Positions 1-11,288 of a DNA stretch of 64,000 nt are shown one piece after another (position 1 is the stretch's first letter; each line of letters starts with the position of its first letter). The position numbers and the translations under genes were made by a program. The DNA is from Phlebiopsis flavidoalba. Taxonomy: Eukaryota > Basidiomycota > Agaricomycetes > Polyporales > Phanerochaetaceae. Below the pieces are notes generated by a model. It was not told the DNA's origin and did no database searches. It saw only the letters and a list, made by a program, of their open reading frames with translations. The stretch covers positions 307,881 to 371,880 of the forward strand of contig JAOCPU010000033.1 in NCBI GenBank assembly GCA_035772785.1, given 5' to 3'.

Positions 1-1770
1 GGGATACAAACAAGAAGCTCACGCCGAGAGTGATAAGAAGACCATTCCGTTCGACCATATGAGTAGCTTCTCCCCCGGCATGAGCTACCCCAAGCTCTCA
101 TCCGCGTCTCGAAGTCTTCGTTAAGCTGAAAATACGCTTCCGTGTATGTCGGCTACTAAGGTGCCATGAACGGTAGAAGTTATGCATGGAGATTTCCGGT
201 GTTTTTCTAAAGCTTGTGAGATAATGATGCGGTCTGCGTTAGTAGTCGTAACATTACCTTGAATATCTCTGGGGAGCTAGCAAGGTCGTGGACATCCTTG
301 ACCGGAGTGATGTCCAAAGAAGGTATAACTGCCTCCACTGACGGAAGGTTGGCTCAGTCTGTGGCAGAGGCTGAGAACATGTTGCTTACATGCGGCGGAC
401 GGGGCTGGAGTCACTGACTGTGAGCTTCATTGGTGGCTCATGAAGGGTAAAGGTGTGGGTAGGGGCAAACTGCGCGTGTTATTCGAGAGAAGTAGGCTCG
501 CATGGAGCAGGCTGGTAAGTAGTGGGCGTTAGAGCCACGTGGCTCGGCCGCACCCGGTTTCTCCATAGCGCGACGTTCGACAAACTCGTCCTCGACCACC
601 TCCACTAGCTCCTTCATCCTTCCAGTATCTTCGTGAGTAAGCCAATTTTGCTATCGTTCTCGATTGTCTGACGTTTTGCTTGCCCGCAAGACCTATCGTA
701 ATGGCTTTCCTCGGGACCTCCGCAAATGGCCCCCACACCTGCACGTCCCACTCACTGCAATAACTTGTCTCCACTAAACGAGTCGCTCTCTCTCGTAGGT
801 CCTGAAGCCCATGTGGCCTTTCATTGCTGCTTCCGGAATCACCTTTTTACCTCGTCTCGAAGGCTCAGGACATGGGGTGTCCGCTGTGCGTACACTTTGC
901 TTGTGCTGGCGCGGTGCACGCTAACCAAGCTGTAGCCGAGGGGTTCAAGAATGACCCGCGTAACCCCTACCGCGAGGAGATTGCAAAGGAGGAAGCAGCC
1001 GCAGCTCATCACTAGACAGAAACTGCCGGACTCGATCTTCTAGTAATATAGAGCGGTCCACGATCCGCGTGTCGACTCATTCAAAATTCCTTCAGCAAGC
1101 ACACTTTCCCATCTTTTCTTTGTCGCGCTGCATGTTGCGTGATGTCAGTACAGCAGGTAAGCTATCGGTTGGGCTGGGACGAATCAGCAGAGGAACTCGA
1201 AGGGACTTTAGGGCGTACGGTCGAAGTCGAGAGATAAAGTTTCAAGGTCCTGTGGTGAGTGACACATACACTTCACAACCCATTCGCTCATAATGAGACC
1301 AGACGTTGGAAAAGGCGTTTCTTTACCTGCTACGTATCGTCGTTGTGAACCTTCAACTTCGATACAAAAACGCCGCCGTTACGCGAATGCTGCTGCTACG
1401 CTACTCACGTCCATTCGCCAATCTGCCCAGGCGCCACCCAATTAGCTGGGGCTAGCTCCTCGCAATGAGTGCCTGTTATGTCTAGCGACTAGTCGCACGC
1501 AAAGCGATGAGTTCAGCGTCGTCATCGGGATGTACTCCGGTCAAAATTTGAGTAGCGTCCGTGTGACACTGCGGTATCAGACGTGACATGAATTTCGGGT
1601 CAATGGCTTGTACTGGGAACCACCTGTGTGTCTCTACTATGATATTGCGTAGCCATGCGCGTTCAACGCGTCAGATTATCCGTCTGTGCACCGTATTAGT
1701 CTCGCATTTACTGTCCGAGCTCATTTCAATCATTTGACCGCCACCCCTGTCAACCTTAGTCTGCACAATC
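1..1770. other. Unrecognised stretch, no supported gene family
   Basis: Mixed-composition sequence with only short open frames on both strands. None resembles a family I know. One 47-codon frame inside it is listed separately. No repeat or transposon end was seen. Confidence 0.4.
872..1015 (+). CDS. Short ORF, 47 aa, possible terminal exon
   Basis: A frame from ATG at 872 to TAG at 1013-1015. It begins MGCPLCVHFACAGAVHANQ and ends in a charged, alanine-rich tail (EEIAKEEAAAAHH). The ATG lies directly after a possible splice acceptor (ggctcag just upstream), so it may be the last exon of a longer gene whose upstream exons I cannot place. The Cys-Pro-x-Cys motif near the N-terminus and the non-random composition are the only arguments for it. 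I do not recognise the family. It could be chance. Confidence 0.2.
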   Translation: MGCPLCVHFACAGAVHANQAVAEGFKNDPRNPYREEIAKEEAAAAHH

Positions 1771-1804
1771 ATGATACAAAACACCTCTCGCCTTGACCAC
1801 CACC

Positions 1805-2745
1805 ATGGACTCGCTTTCCTCATCCGCGCCAGAGAACTTTTGGTTCGACGATGGCTCCATAATCATCGCTGTCGCGAAAGGTCGCTTCAAACTGCAATAA
1901 ATCGCTTATATATCGCCAGTCCAGTCTGCTATCGTCGCTCCCTGTCTCGCAAGTTGAAGGCTCGCTACCCCTGGTCGAGATACCAAGCTCTCTTGTGGAT
2001 CTGGAAGACTTTACGGTATTGCTGGGTCATCTATACCATGATACGTATGTGGGATATTCAGAATTCGTTGAATGATGATGTCCTCATTCGTCTGCTCGCT
2101 CAAGACCTAATAGACAACGCTCCTCTCCCAAGCGTTGTTCCATTCTCAGGGCGTCCAGTCCTAGCGGCCTACACATGCCCTCGATATACTCGCTGGCTAA
2201 AGCGCGTTTTCGTCATCTGCTCGAGCCCGGGCCTGGCGTGGCAAAACTTTGTGATACCAGAGGATCCTGAGCAAGCTCTTTAGTCTAGCCATCCAGCCAC
2301 AACATACCCTCGGTACGTGTTACACATATCTATTCATCACTGGGAGCTTTCTCATATGCTATTAGACGCAAATGCCACTGTTATTACAGTGTCGCGACAA
2401 ACTCCCCACTTTGAGCCCGGCGCATCGCATCCATCTCTTCCTTCGGACGTTACATCGCGCTGCGCCAGGCTTCAGGAACATCTCATTGCACATTTACGCC
2501 TATCCTTTTCACAGTTGCAACAGCGGGCCATATGACATGTACAGACGTCTTCGCAGAAAAACATGGATGCCGGGACGTTATCTCTTTCCCGCTCTGGAAA
2601 ATAATGGTCTCTGTCGCCCGATTGAGACGCTCCGCCACCATCCAGGATGTACGCTGGGAGGACAAGGGTGTGTGTATCGAATGTTGCCGCGAAAAGCGAG
2701 CTGAATGGGAAGAAAGAGGTTGGAGCTGTCTGGGGTAAACTAGAT
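1805..2745 (+). pseudogene. BTB/POZ domain protein, frame-broken
   Basis: The ATG at 1805 opens a typical mushroom BTB/POZ N-terminus: residues 11-23 read NFWFDDGSIIIAV, followed by KGRFKL, then a stop at 1898. One base out of phase, the domain resumes (KSLIYRQSSLL, then VEGSLPLVEIPSSLVDLED and FTVLLGHLYHDTYV up to about 2047). This is the hydrophobic core of the dimerisation fold. Further downstream, conserved-looking blocks appear in changing frames: LIRLLAQDLIDN near 2090, KRCSILRASSPSG near 2140, and a Cys-containing C-terminal block GVCIECCREKRAEWEE near 2670-2720. Such proteins are usually single genes of 300-350 aa in large mushroom families, often adaptors of unknown partner. At least two or three frame changes make this copy non-functional as written. 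Part of the 2040-2140 disruption could be an intron. The first break is a single extra A. Confidence 0.65.
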
Positions 2746-3264
2746 ACGTGGCTGACTCCTTAAATACGCGTATGAATCCATTTCTTTTCACAATGAGTGA
2801 CTTCCCGCGGATCTTTATGGACCAGATTGATTCACAGTGCGGAGCTTGTCGTGAAAGGGAGACTATGGCTCTCAACACACGGCCTCGAGAATGGTCGTCG
2901 GCGACCATGTACTTATACCGGCAATTAGGAGACATCGAGGATCCGCGCGTCCGAAATTGGCGGCGAGGCTGTGCACGGACTATAATCCGTGCAAAACTTG
3001 GCAGCAACAGACCACGAAGTGCTGATATCCGTAGAGGGGCAAAGAGATACATTCCTCTCCCTCGAGGATGTGTTTATGAAAGTTTGCAAGAGTAGCAGCA
3101 TGAGAGCAGCATCGGACGTGTGAAAGATACCTCGGACGATCTTACCCAAGGCCTGAGCCTACCGCTGCAAGTGCTGTCACCGAGCAGCTGCAGTAAGCCC
3201 CCCCTGGAACGCCAATAAAGCGCGTTCTCTAACCTTGCTTCCTTCACGCCACACACCGCTCACA

Positions 3265-4470
3265 ATGAGCACCGCTTCCAAGTCGCACAAGAGGAAACGT
3301 AGTCTTGAGGATTCTGCCATAGATGTTACAAGCATCCAACTAGCCAAGGGCTTCCTAGAAAAGTTGAAGGGGGAGTTGGAAGGGATAACCGAGACAGAAG
3401 ACGAGATGAAGGAGGTCTTGAAGCATGTGGCCTCGCTCGAAAGCATCCTCAGCACCTCAAAGAACCTTGTCAGTGCTCAAGAGCACCTGGGATCTTCGGC
3501 GTACTGAACCCTGTATAGAAACTCAGGTTCTCGGCAGTCCAGCAATCGCACCTTGAGCATATGGGCATCAAGACCGGTCGGTTGTATCTCGACGCCAATT
3601 CTCCCACTCTCTCCTACATTAGCGAGGAACGCGTTAGCCGTCTTTGCAATGACATAGACCGCATATATCGTCACGTCAGTATGAGGGTGCGTTTGCGAAT
3701 TGCTTTCCCTTATGACGACGAGTCCTGATCATGGCCTTAGAAAGCAGCGGGCTCCCGGATGATCCTCGACGCCGTCCTTCTCACTGTTGGCGGACGCTGC
3801 AGGAGACAAGGCTGGAGATCTCCCTGTAGCCATCCTCCCCGAGTTCCATCTTACAAGTGGCGACGGCGTTCTCATACGGAATCCCGAGACCTCGTCTGAA
3901 ACCTGGCTTACCGGCGCCGTAGACTACGGGCTTTGCACATACGAAAAACCAGCCGCTCGCGGTAAGCTAACAATTTGTCAATGGTGTACATACTTATAAA
4001 TAAGATTCTAGATCGAGTTTTTTTGCCGGGAAGATGGGGGATCTTTTGCAGTACATGCAAAGCCAAATCTTCCTTGTTGAAGCAAGAAAGGAAGATGTCA
4101 GCCTGTGGCAGTACATGCCAGAAGCTGCAAGTCGAGCCATTGCTATCAGTGAGATTGCACAGCAAGTCTTTTTTCCCAAGTGCCGCAATCATTCAAGCTG
4201 CTGATAAGTCCTCAGTCAGAGATATGTCCGCTTCTGTTTGTCAGATGGCCAACGTTGGCTCTTCTGCATCTTTCGCAAGCATGAAGATGGTACACGAGTT
4301 GTATATGAAGGAAACCCCACAGTGAGGCTTGAGGCACGGGATGCAGGAGTCTTGAAATCCAAAGTAAAACTAATTGCAAATCTGGTCTATCATTGGGTAT
4401 GTTCTGTATTTCTTGTTGTAATCCAGAGCTCATGTGCTGGACTTGACCCAGCTTTCTGCTCCCATTGATC
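3265..4470 (+). pseudogene. PD-(D/E)XK nuclease-like mushroom family protein, degenerate
   Basis: The ATG at 3265 starts a lysine-rich head (SKSHKRKRSLEDS) and a helical segment to about 3470. A second block in another frame (3532-3729: KLRFSAVQQSHLEHMGIKTG) is preceded by an in-frame TAG at 3529. A third (about 3790-3960) has WLTGAVDYGL, followed by a GTAAGC donor and a possible 60-bp intron. A fourth (about 4040-4180) has QIFLVEARKEDVSLWQYMPE, and a fifth (about 4222-4400) RYVRFCLSDGQRWLFCIF. The order Asp in VDY, then Glu-x-(Arg/Lys), then a helix with MPEAASRAIAI is that of a PD-(D/E)XK-like nuclease fold in a family seen repeatedly in Agaricomycetes, where the role is unknown. Here the ExK motif reads EAR. 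Stops at 3529 and about 4203 and several frame changes indicate decay. The family call is from memory of the pattern; biochemical function is inference. Confidence 0.5.
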
Positions 4471-4740
4471 CACTCAATGATCCAGTTTGCAAGTTGAAAA
4501 TCAACTTTGAATCTGAACTGTCACTATAAAAGGTGTGCATAGTTGTAGCTGAATGTATCCAAAGACTGCTGCCATCTATTTACCACCTCCACAGCTGTCT
4601 TTGTCAGGCATATTCAGGAGGTTTGGAGAGTTGTAAATATGGCGCAAAAACATGGCAAACACTAGGGAAAGCCTGTAACAATTTGAGCTGCCTTGAAAGA
4701 TAGCTTACATCTGCATGATAAGAAGTTCACATGGTTGAAT

Positions 4741-7740
4741 CTAATATACCATCTAACTAGATAAACCTACCAGTAATATTTCTAAGCTTTATCATTATAA
4801 CTGGTTATTTTAGAGTACAGTATATAAATTACTCTATTTTCTTATTGGAAGTCAGTAATATTTAGTGGCCCTACATGCCATTAATTTTTTTATCAATATA
4901 TTGAGACTTTGATATTAAAAGACCAAGAGTAATTTAAACTAAGTCAAATTTAAGCACAAAATTATGACACACAGGCCAAAACAGGAAATATTATTGGAAT
5001 TAAACTCTTAGCCAACATAGCCTTAGGCAACTGTTTAATATATTAACTGTTATTACTGCTTGGCCTCTATCTGGCATAATGCATTAAATGTCACAAATTT
5101 GGCAAAAGCTGCTACGGCTACTAGCACTATTTTGGCATATTTCAAAAGTTGCCAAACCTTCAATAGCTATAAAAGCAATATGCTTTAATAGCTTGAAATA
5201 TTGATCTTTGTATAATGATTTGATGTGGATCCATTCAGTAGATGAAAAAATACTAACTGTAATTATATATAATATATAACCACTTAGTCTTATTAAGTAG
5301 CTTTTGCTCATATATCTGTGTAGCACAAAAACAATAGCAGTTAGCAAATAATTAAACTTTGATAGATAACATATAGTCATTACCATATATTGTGCCAAAG
5401 TTGGTTGCTGTGGCAAAAACTGATGAATCCAAAACTTCATATATTATATAATCTCCATAATGTACTTCTATATGGCCATGCTTGCAAAAAGGATCAACAA
5501 GTTTTTTAGCATCCACATCAGAGACTTTATAGCTGGCATTGTAGTCAACTTTCACTATATCCAAAGATATCATGCATACATCACTAATAATGCTGTTTAT
5601 GCTTTGCCAGAAATTAGCATCCAAAATTTTGTTGACTTGCAATTGAAATGAGATAGAAGCAATCTAGTAAAGTAAAATAATGAATATATAATAGACTTGA
5701 AGCAAATTATAATCATATATTTTTGCCAAATACTGAGTGATTTTTTGGCTGTATATTCTCATTATTAATGCTAGTTTTGTTTGGATTAGTAATATTTTTG
5801 AAATACTTTCTTTAGCATTTTTACTATTTGTACAAGAAAAAAGCCAAATATACCAGCAAATTATTGTCTGCTATACTCTACACCATATCCATTCCATTAT
5901 TGGCTATATTGTCTGCATTATTGCTAATTTCATTTTGATTAGCAGTGACCTTAAGATATTTTTCAATACTTTATGATATACTATATAATATCAATATAAA
6001 CAAAGTTAGAGTATATTAGCAAATTGTTCTCTGCTTCATTTTCCACTTCTGAGATTTGGTTATCTGTTGCACTATCTACATTGCTGTCAGCCTCATTTTG
6101 ACTATCAATAGCCTTAAAATATTTGAAGCATATGCTAACAATGTATATTAAAATTAGGATATGCTGGCAAATTATAGTTTAGTTCAGCTTTAAGTCCATC
6201 TATTCTATTATTGAATATGCTGCCTGTATTGCTACTGTCCATTATTTTGGAAAGCTGCTTCTATAAGTCTATATTCAAAAATCTAACATAAAAACTGAAG
6301 TTCAATTCTCTAATATGGTATTTCCAAAATCTTTAATTTAGTATTAATTAACTTTTGCAAAAATTGAGCAATTCTTTTTTATGCCTGCATTCTTTGCTCT
6401 GTGCCATTGTTGTCAAGAATATAACATAAAAGAATATTACAGATTATGCTCTATTCATTCAATTTTCTTTAATTTTTGTTTATATTCAATATCAAATTCT
6501 AAGTGCTCACTTAAGCATATTCCTATATTACAAAGTTCGCACTACAGTGTTTGCATCAATTAAAGTCTGGATAGGTAATAAATAAATTGCATTTATTTGA
6601 TTCCAAATAGAAACTAAAACAAGGTTTATAGACCAAAATAGATTGTATGATAGTATGGGCTGAAGTAGAGCACTTCTTATATATTACAAATCTATCTCAG
6701 AGAGTATTGAGAAAATTTCAAATTAATATGCATTTTAACTAAAAAAAACTACTTATATGCTGGAAAATTAAGAATTTTCTAAAGGTAACTATATCTTTTT
6801 TATTTAATTCCGGAGCTAGTTATTTATTAGCTGGTTTCTATAGAGTTAGAAGTAGCAATAATATTTGTTTCTGTGCTTTGTGATAGCAATAAAATACTTT
6901 CTTCTGTCTTTTTTTTTTAGGCACACTAACAAGAATTTTCAGATAATGTGTACATTAGAAATATATAGTTTAAAGAGCTGACCTTGTTAGATAATTTACA
7001 TATTATACATTTATTGAATCAGTGACAGCTATATTTATATTATAAGTAATTACATAAATATACTCAATACAATATAGCTAATATATATTATTGTTATGAA
7101 GCTTTTTTTGCTATTATCTTTAGGGTTAAGTGACAAAATATATAGTGATGTTAGTTTTGTCCATGGAATTCTGATTAGCTTTGTATTCTATCAGTGCTTC
7201 TTTGAAAGGTGCATTTTTGTAGGCATTCATCAAATAATTCAGATTATATATATTTTTAAAGATATGAAATTTATTTATAAAATAATGCCAAAATTTGATT
7301 ATTATTCACTTCAATGCTGATATTGCAGAAGGTATAATTAATAAAATAATCATATATTTTCTTTTAACCCAACTAAGCATTATTTTCACAAAATGTGAAA
7401 TTTGCCAAAAGATTCAACTATTAATTTATAGCTTATTTAAATATTATTGACATTGAAATCAAGATACACTATAAAATACTTAAACAGTTGATTTTATTAT
7501 TTATTTATATGGATAAAATTTTTTCAAACAACTTTATAACTAGTATTACAAATATAACCTAATATAAAAATACATCTTTGAAATATTCAATATAGTTGGT
7601 ATATTAACCTAACCAGACTGCACTTTAATTAGCCAGCTATGCCTCAAATTAATTTTATGAAAGTAGATTGTGCTTTAATTTGTCAGCTGTATTTCAATTT
7701 AAATTAGATTGTGTTTGAATAACTAAACAAAAATTGCTAT
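4741..7740. other. AT-rich, CpG-depleted island
   Basis: About 3 kb of strongly AT-rich sequence. Reading it through, I find only three CpG dinucleotides (near 5115, 6538 and 6807), whereas flanking DNA has several per 100 bp. Open frames here are short and of low complexity (Ile, Tyr, Phe, Asn) and match no family I know. The edges are sharp: GC-rich, CpG-containing sequence resumes at about 7750-7810. The pattern is what long-term cytosine methylation with deamination (or a RIP-like process) leaves in old repeats. The original content is not recognisable. Confidence 0.75.
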
Positions 7741-7888
7741 TAGATCTTGCACTTTAAAGCGCAGAATGAGGCCTCATTTTATCTCGTAATATATATAGTG
7801 TTGGTATGTGCGGGACGCCTGGGCATTGCCGCGGTAGCTAACGCTCAGACTTAAGCGCTTTATCGCCGGTCCGAATGTGGGCCGTGCT

Positions 7889-7912
7889 CATCTAGACGCC
7901 GTGGTCTAGATG
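7889..7912. repeat. Perfect 9-bp stem hairpin
   Basis: CATCTAGAC (7889-7897) and GTCTAGATG (7904-7912) are perfect reverse complements separated by 6 bases. A direct repeat TTCGGGCCGA follows near 7940-7962. The function is unknown. The site lies between the CpG-poor island and the inverted-repeat arm at 8051. Confidence 0.6.
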
Positions 7913-8050
7913 GAGCCAACTCTGACGTCATCGCGCGTCTTTCGGGCCGAAGCTTCGGGCCGAGTGAGTCATCACTAGTGTGTTATCAGATCATGATCCA
8001 AGTTGAGGTAGTTTGGCTATTGGCTACTATAGTTAGACGTGTGAATCTGC

Positions 8051-8270
8051 TGGTGTTGTCGGCTCAATGTATGATATCGTCTTAGTCACGACGTACGTAA
8101 TTGGCTTGGGCTTTCTCTCCCCGCTGACTCATAAACTCTTATGGGGCGGAGACCTTCAGCCTTCGCCCTCCGCTGACACACTCCTGTGTGTCAGCGGTGC
8201 AACAGATATATATACCCAGTGGACTGCGCTGATGAGACTCAAGTCGAAAGCTGCAGGTGCTACAGTAGTA
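8051..8270 (+). repeat. Inverted-repeat arm, left (partner at 63757-63991)
   Basis: This sequence recurs in reverse orientation at the far end of the window. The outermost 14 bases GGTGTTGTCGGCTC (8052-8065) match perfectly. After a diverged stretch, the block CTGTGTGTCA...GTGCAAC...TATAT...CCCAGT.GGACTGCGCTG.TGAGACT and AAGCTGCA (about 8190-8255) aligns almost base for base, followed by GCTACAGT. It contains a TATATATA run that could be a core promoter. It may be a terminal repeat of a very large element, or one of two dispersed repeats or solo LTRs that happen to face each other. Confidence 0.7.
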
Positions 8271-8739
8271 GCACTCACCTTTGCGGTCCAAGTTTCAACT
8301 CTCACAGCATCAGTCGCCGCTCGCTACACTCGCGTCGACATCCCCCCTAGTGTTGCCGCGACTGAGTGAGTGATGTCATCAACTGATGAGCACCCACTTC
8401 ACGTGTATTTGACTCCACCACAACAGTTGGCCAACTTAACTCCACTCTGATCAACTTATCTCTCTTCGGACTTGCTTAGTCAGCCAGTTATCCGGCTCAT
8501 TGGCCCCGGTCGGCTTCAAACGTCAATTCTCGTGATTGGCCTGACGCCGCCCCCCTTGCGGGTGGTCTTCGGCATTTTATTGGCAGCCACGTCACCACGC
8601 CGCGGCTATATTTTGAGTGCGCTCTCACGTGCACCTATGTGGGCCATCCGGCAGTGCCTGGGACCTCTGGAAGTTGTGCGCTATATATGTGTGACGTTGC
8701 TGTCCTTTGACTGGCGACAAGCATGACCGAATTTGCAGG
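8271..8739. other. Unrecognised GC-moderate spacer
   Basis: Includes an open frame on the + strand (8472-8726) without an ATG start or any recognisable family. Nothing else is seen apart from short GC-rich words. Confidence 0.4.
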
Positions 8740-8747
8740 GCGAGGCC

Positions 8748-9206
8748 TAAAGCTCTGCACAAGTCTGGGTCACTCATGGGTACTTGTGGGTAGAGCTGTG
8801 GAAAAAAACCCGTGGGTATACTGATCCGTGGATCCGAGTCATCTGTGGCCATGAGTCAGTGGCACTGGCAGATCTGGGTCAAGGGTTTGGATTTGAGAAA
8901 ACCCATGGGTATTCATAGATTTGCTCATATAATACTTTTTATGCATGTTTCAAGTATACCTATGTCATTATCAATGCCATAGATGTATATAACAGGTCAT
9001 ACACACTTTACTATAGCCATGTCAGCCTTTATCTTGAGCATTTCTAACAGGTAGACCTGTGAACCGGACTCGTAAGACCCGGACTTATGGGTCACAGGTG
9101 ATCTGTATCCAAATACCCATGCAGATCTGGGTCAGGCCTTAGAAATGCCACTGACCCATGGGTACGGATCTGAGTTGATCCGCAGGTAGACTCGTGCAAA
9201 GCTTTA
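8748..9206 (+). mobile_element. Non-autonomous hAT-like element, family B, copy 1
   Basis: Terminal inverted repeats TAAAGCTCTGCACAAGTCT (left) and the reverse complement of TAAAGCTTTGCACGAGTCT (right) bound 459 bp. They are flanked by a perfect 8-bp target duplication, GCGAGGCC, at 8740-8747 and 9207-9214. An 8-bp duplication with TAAAG-type ends is diagnostic of the hAT superfamily. The interior has no coding capacity. It carries repeated, partly palindromic words of the form ACCCATGGGTA and GGATCYG, probably subterminal transposase-binding repeats by analogy with other hAT elements. A second copy in opposite orientation lies at 11289-11910. Confidence 0.9.
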
Positions 9207-9214
9207 GCGAGGCC

Positions 9215-10012
9215 AATGGTTAGTACTCAGTCATTAAGAGGCTCTTATTGCGTGCTCTTTCAGGTGTGTAGATTTCTGTTGATTGCTCTCACAGCCATGC
9301 TGATGACTATTTAGAGTTATTGTGCATGAAAGGCAGCTCAGCGCGCAGAACCCGCGGTTCTCTTGCTCGGCCTGTGCGGTGGAGTCAACGGGGAGCACAA
9401 CCAGCTCTGCCTCGCGCACCTTGAACATGCGCATGTCACCCCGCGCCGGGTTCCAGAGCGTAAAGTTGCACACTGGCCACGCGGAACCACCAGTGCATGT
9501 AGCCATTTCATGAAACAGCCTGGCCATTCTAGAAACCGTCTTATGAAACCGCTGGGAAGAATATCTGCACTATTTTCTAACTATTTTTTTCGTCATTGCA
9601 GAAATGGGCTGGAAAAGTGGAATATAATGCCCAGAGCAGGTTCCATCAATTTTGATGGAAGCAAGGCAGGCACAGAATCCCTAGATCTATAATTAGGTTG
9701 AGATACCATCAAAAGTGCTACTAGGCTGATGGCTAGCGTGCCTTGTGTGCTTATTTTTTGAAAATCTCAACACACTTGGTATTTTGATCATAGCTCACTC
9801 ATTTTTCCACCAAATTATGTCATTCTGGTATGTTTTTGATGCTCCAATGCTGCTCTACAACTTTGGTTTTGATGTCCCAAAAAAAGGTAATAATAATTAG
9901 TCAAATACCTCTCCCCAGCAAAGGTGTTTCAAAACAAAGTGATGGCAAACTTGCCTGTGGTTTCATAAGCCAGTTTCTAGGGATGGCCAGGGGGTTTTAC
10001 AAAATCCTTACA
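9215..10012. other. Spacer between hAT-like elements, no gene recognised
   Basis: A minus-strand frame (9527 to 9234, beginning MARLFHEMATCTGG) and its + strand shadows show no family resemblance. If the hAT transposase continued past the element at 10021, its C-terminal dimerisation domain should be here, but I cannot see it. Confidence 0.4.
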
Positions 10013-10020
10013 TGCATGCC

Positions 10021-10381
10021 TAGTGAAGAGCAAGGGTCAACCCTCCATCTCCGAGGCCTGACCCTTACCCTTACCTTCCGAAACCCTTACCTTTGCCTAA
10101 GGGTAAAGGTTAGGTAAGGGTACAAGGGTTACTAAGTATGAAATGCTTAGAAGATGAAAAATATCACTATACATTCATGCTATTCATGTTCAACAGTATC
10201 ATATATGATGCAGAAGTGATTTAAAAGCTATTTAGCACCAATATAGCCACTTTACATGCCTTGATAGTGCAACCCTTCCTTTCTCAAGGGTTCAAGGGTC
10301 AGATTTTGCCTACCCTTACCCTTACCTTCAATACCCTTACCCTTAGCCCTCCAAAGATTTCCCAACCCCTGCTCTACACTA
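10021..10381 (+). mobile_element. Non-autonomous hAT-like element, family A, copy 1 (CCCTTA type)
   Basis: The ends TAGTGAAGAGCAAGGGT and (reverse complement) TAGTGTAGAGCAGGGGT bound 361 bp. The flanks are TGCATGCC (10013-10020) and TGCACGCC (10382-10389), a 7-of-8 target duplication. Both subterminal regions are filled with the hexamer CCCTTA and its complement (for example ACCCTTACCCTTACC). The centre is AT-rich and non-coding. It sits in or directly next to the decayed hAT transposase gene, on the C-terminal side of its acidic linker. Confidence 0.8.
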
Positions 10382-11288
10382 TGCACGCCTGCTAGAGGGT
10401 TTCGCCTCTCCACAACGTCATCAAAATCAGAGTCGCTGGCCCTCGAAGTAGGCGGAGGAAGGAAGGTCCTTGTAATCGTCGCTCTCCTTGTTTGTCTTCT
10501 TTGTCTTCTTTGTCTTCTTCGACTTCTTTGACTTCTTCCCCTTCCTCCTCGTCTTCTTGGCCTGATTTTCTTTCCCGCTCTCGCTCTCGTCCTTGCTCCC
10601 GCTTTCGCCTTTGCTCCTGCTTTCACCCTTGTTCTTGCTCCTGCTCTCATTCTTGCTCTCACCCTTTGCCCTCGTTCTTGCTCTTTGTTCTCTTCGCCTT
10701 CCTCCTCATTTGAAGTACCGCGCTCCACGTATTTCAGGATCTTGGTGATGCAGAGGTGCAAAATGTGGAGAAAGCACCCTATGCGCCGCTGCTTGGCGTC
10801 GAAGGAAGGATCAATGTTGCTAAGGGTGCTTTGAAGATTGCGCATCATTGCGGTGTTAACCATGGCGTTATTACTGGTTACATGCCCAATCTGAGTGAAA
10901 GACAATGAATAATCAGCGAAGGTTATGAATTTCCGATCTGAAACAAGGTAGAGCTCACGTTCTCCTTAATTTCCACGCGGTCGCACATTCTTAGCAAAGC
11001 TGCAGCCAAATTGGGGGCTTTGTGTGAGCCATAGAGAGAATGGAAACCGATGAGAAAGAAACTGCATGATGAGCTCTTCCTCCTGAGTCTCGACAAGGAA
11101 GTGAGCTGTAAGCGCCATATAGGAGACAACGTTACGGCTAGACCATAAGTCGGTAGTAAGGGAGACTCTTTCGAGCGCTTTCTAAAAGACACAGTCATGA
11201 CTAGATTGCCAGATCACCAATATATGAAAACGTACTGAAAAATGGGCCTTGATAATTGTCATGACCTTCTGGTACTTGGCGAGTACGC

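Noticed and set aside
5084..7320. AT-rich open frames that superficially resemble mitochondrial proteins
   Set aside because: They are short, Ile/Tyr/Phe-biased and contain no recognisable respiratory-chain motifs; explained by composition of a CpG-depleted island.
10492..10713. Ser/Cys-rich + strand frame (MSSLSSLSSSTSLTSS...)
   Set aside because: It is the complement of the acidic/basic linker of the minus-strand hAT transposase.
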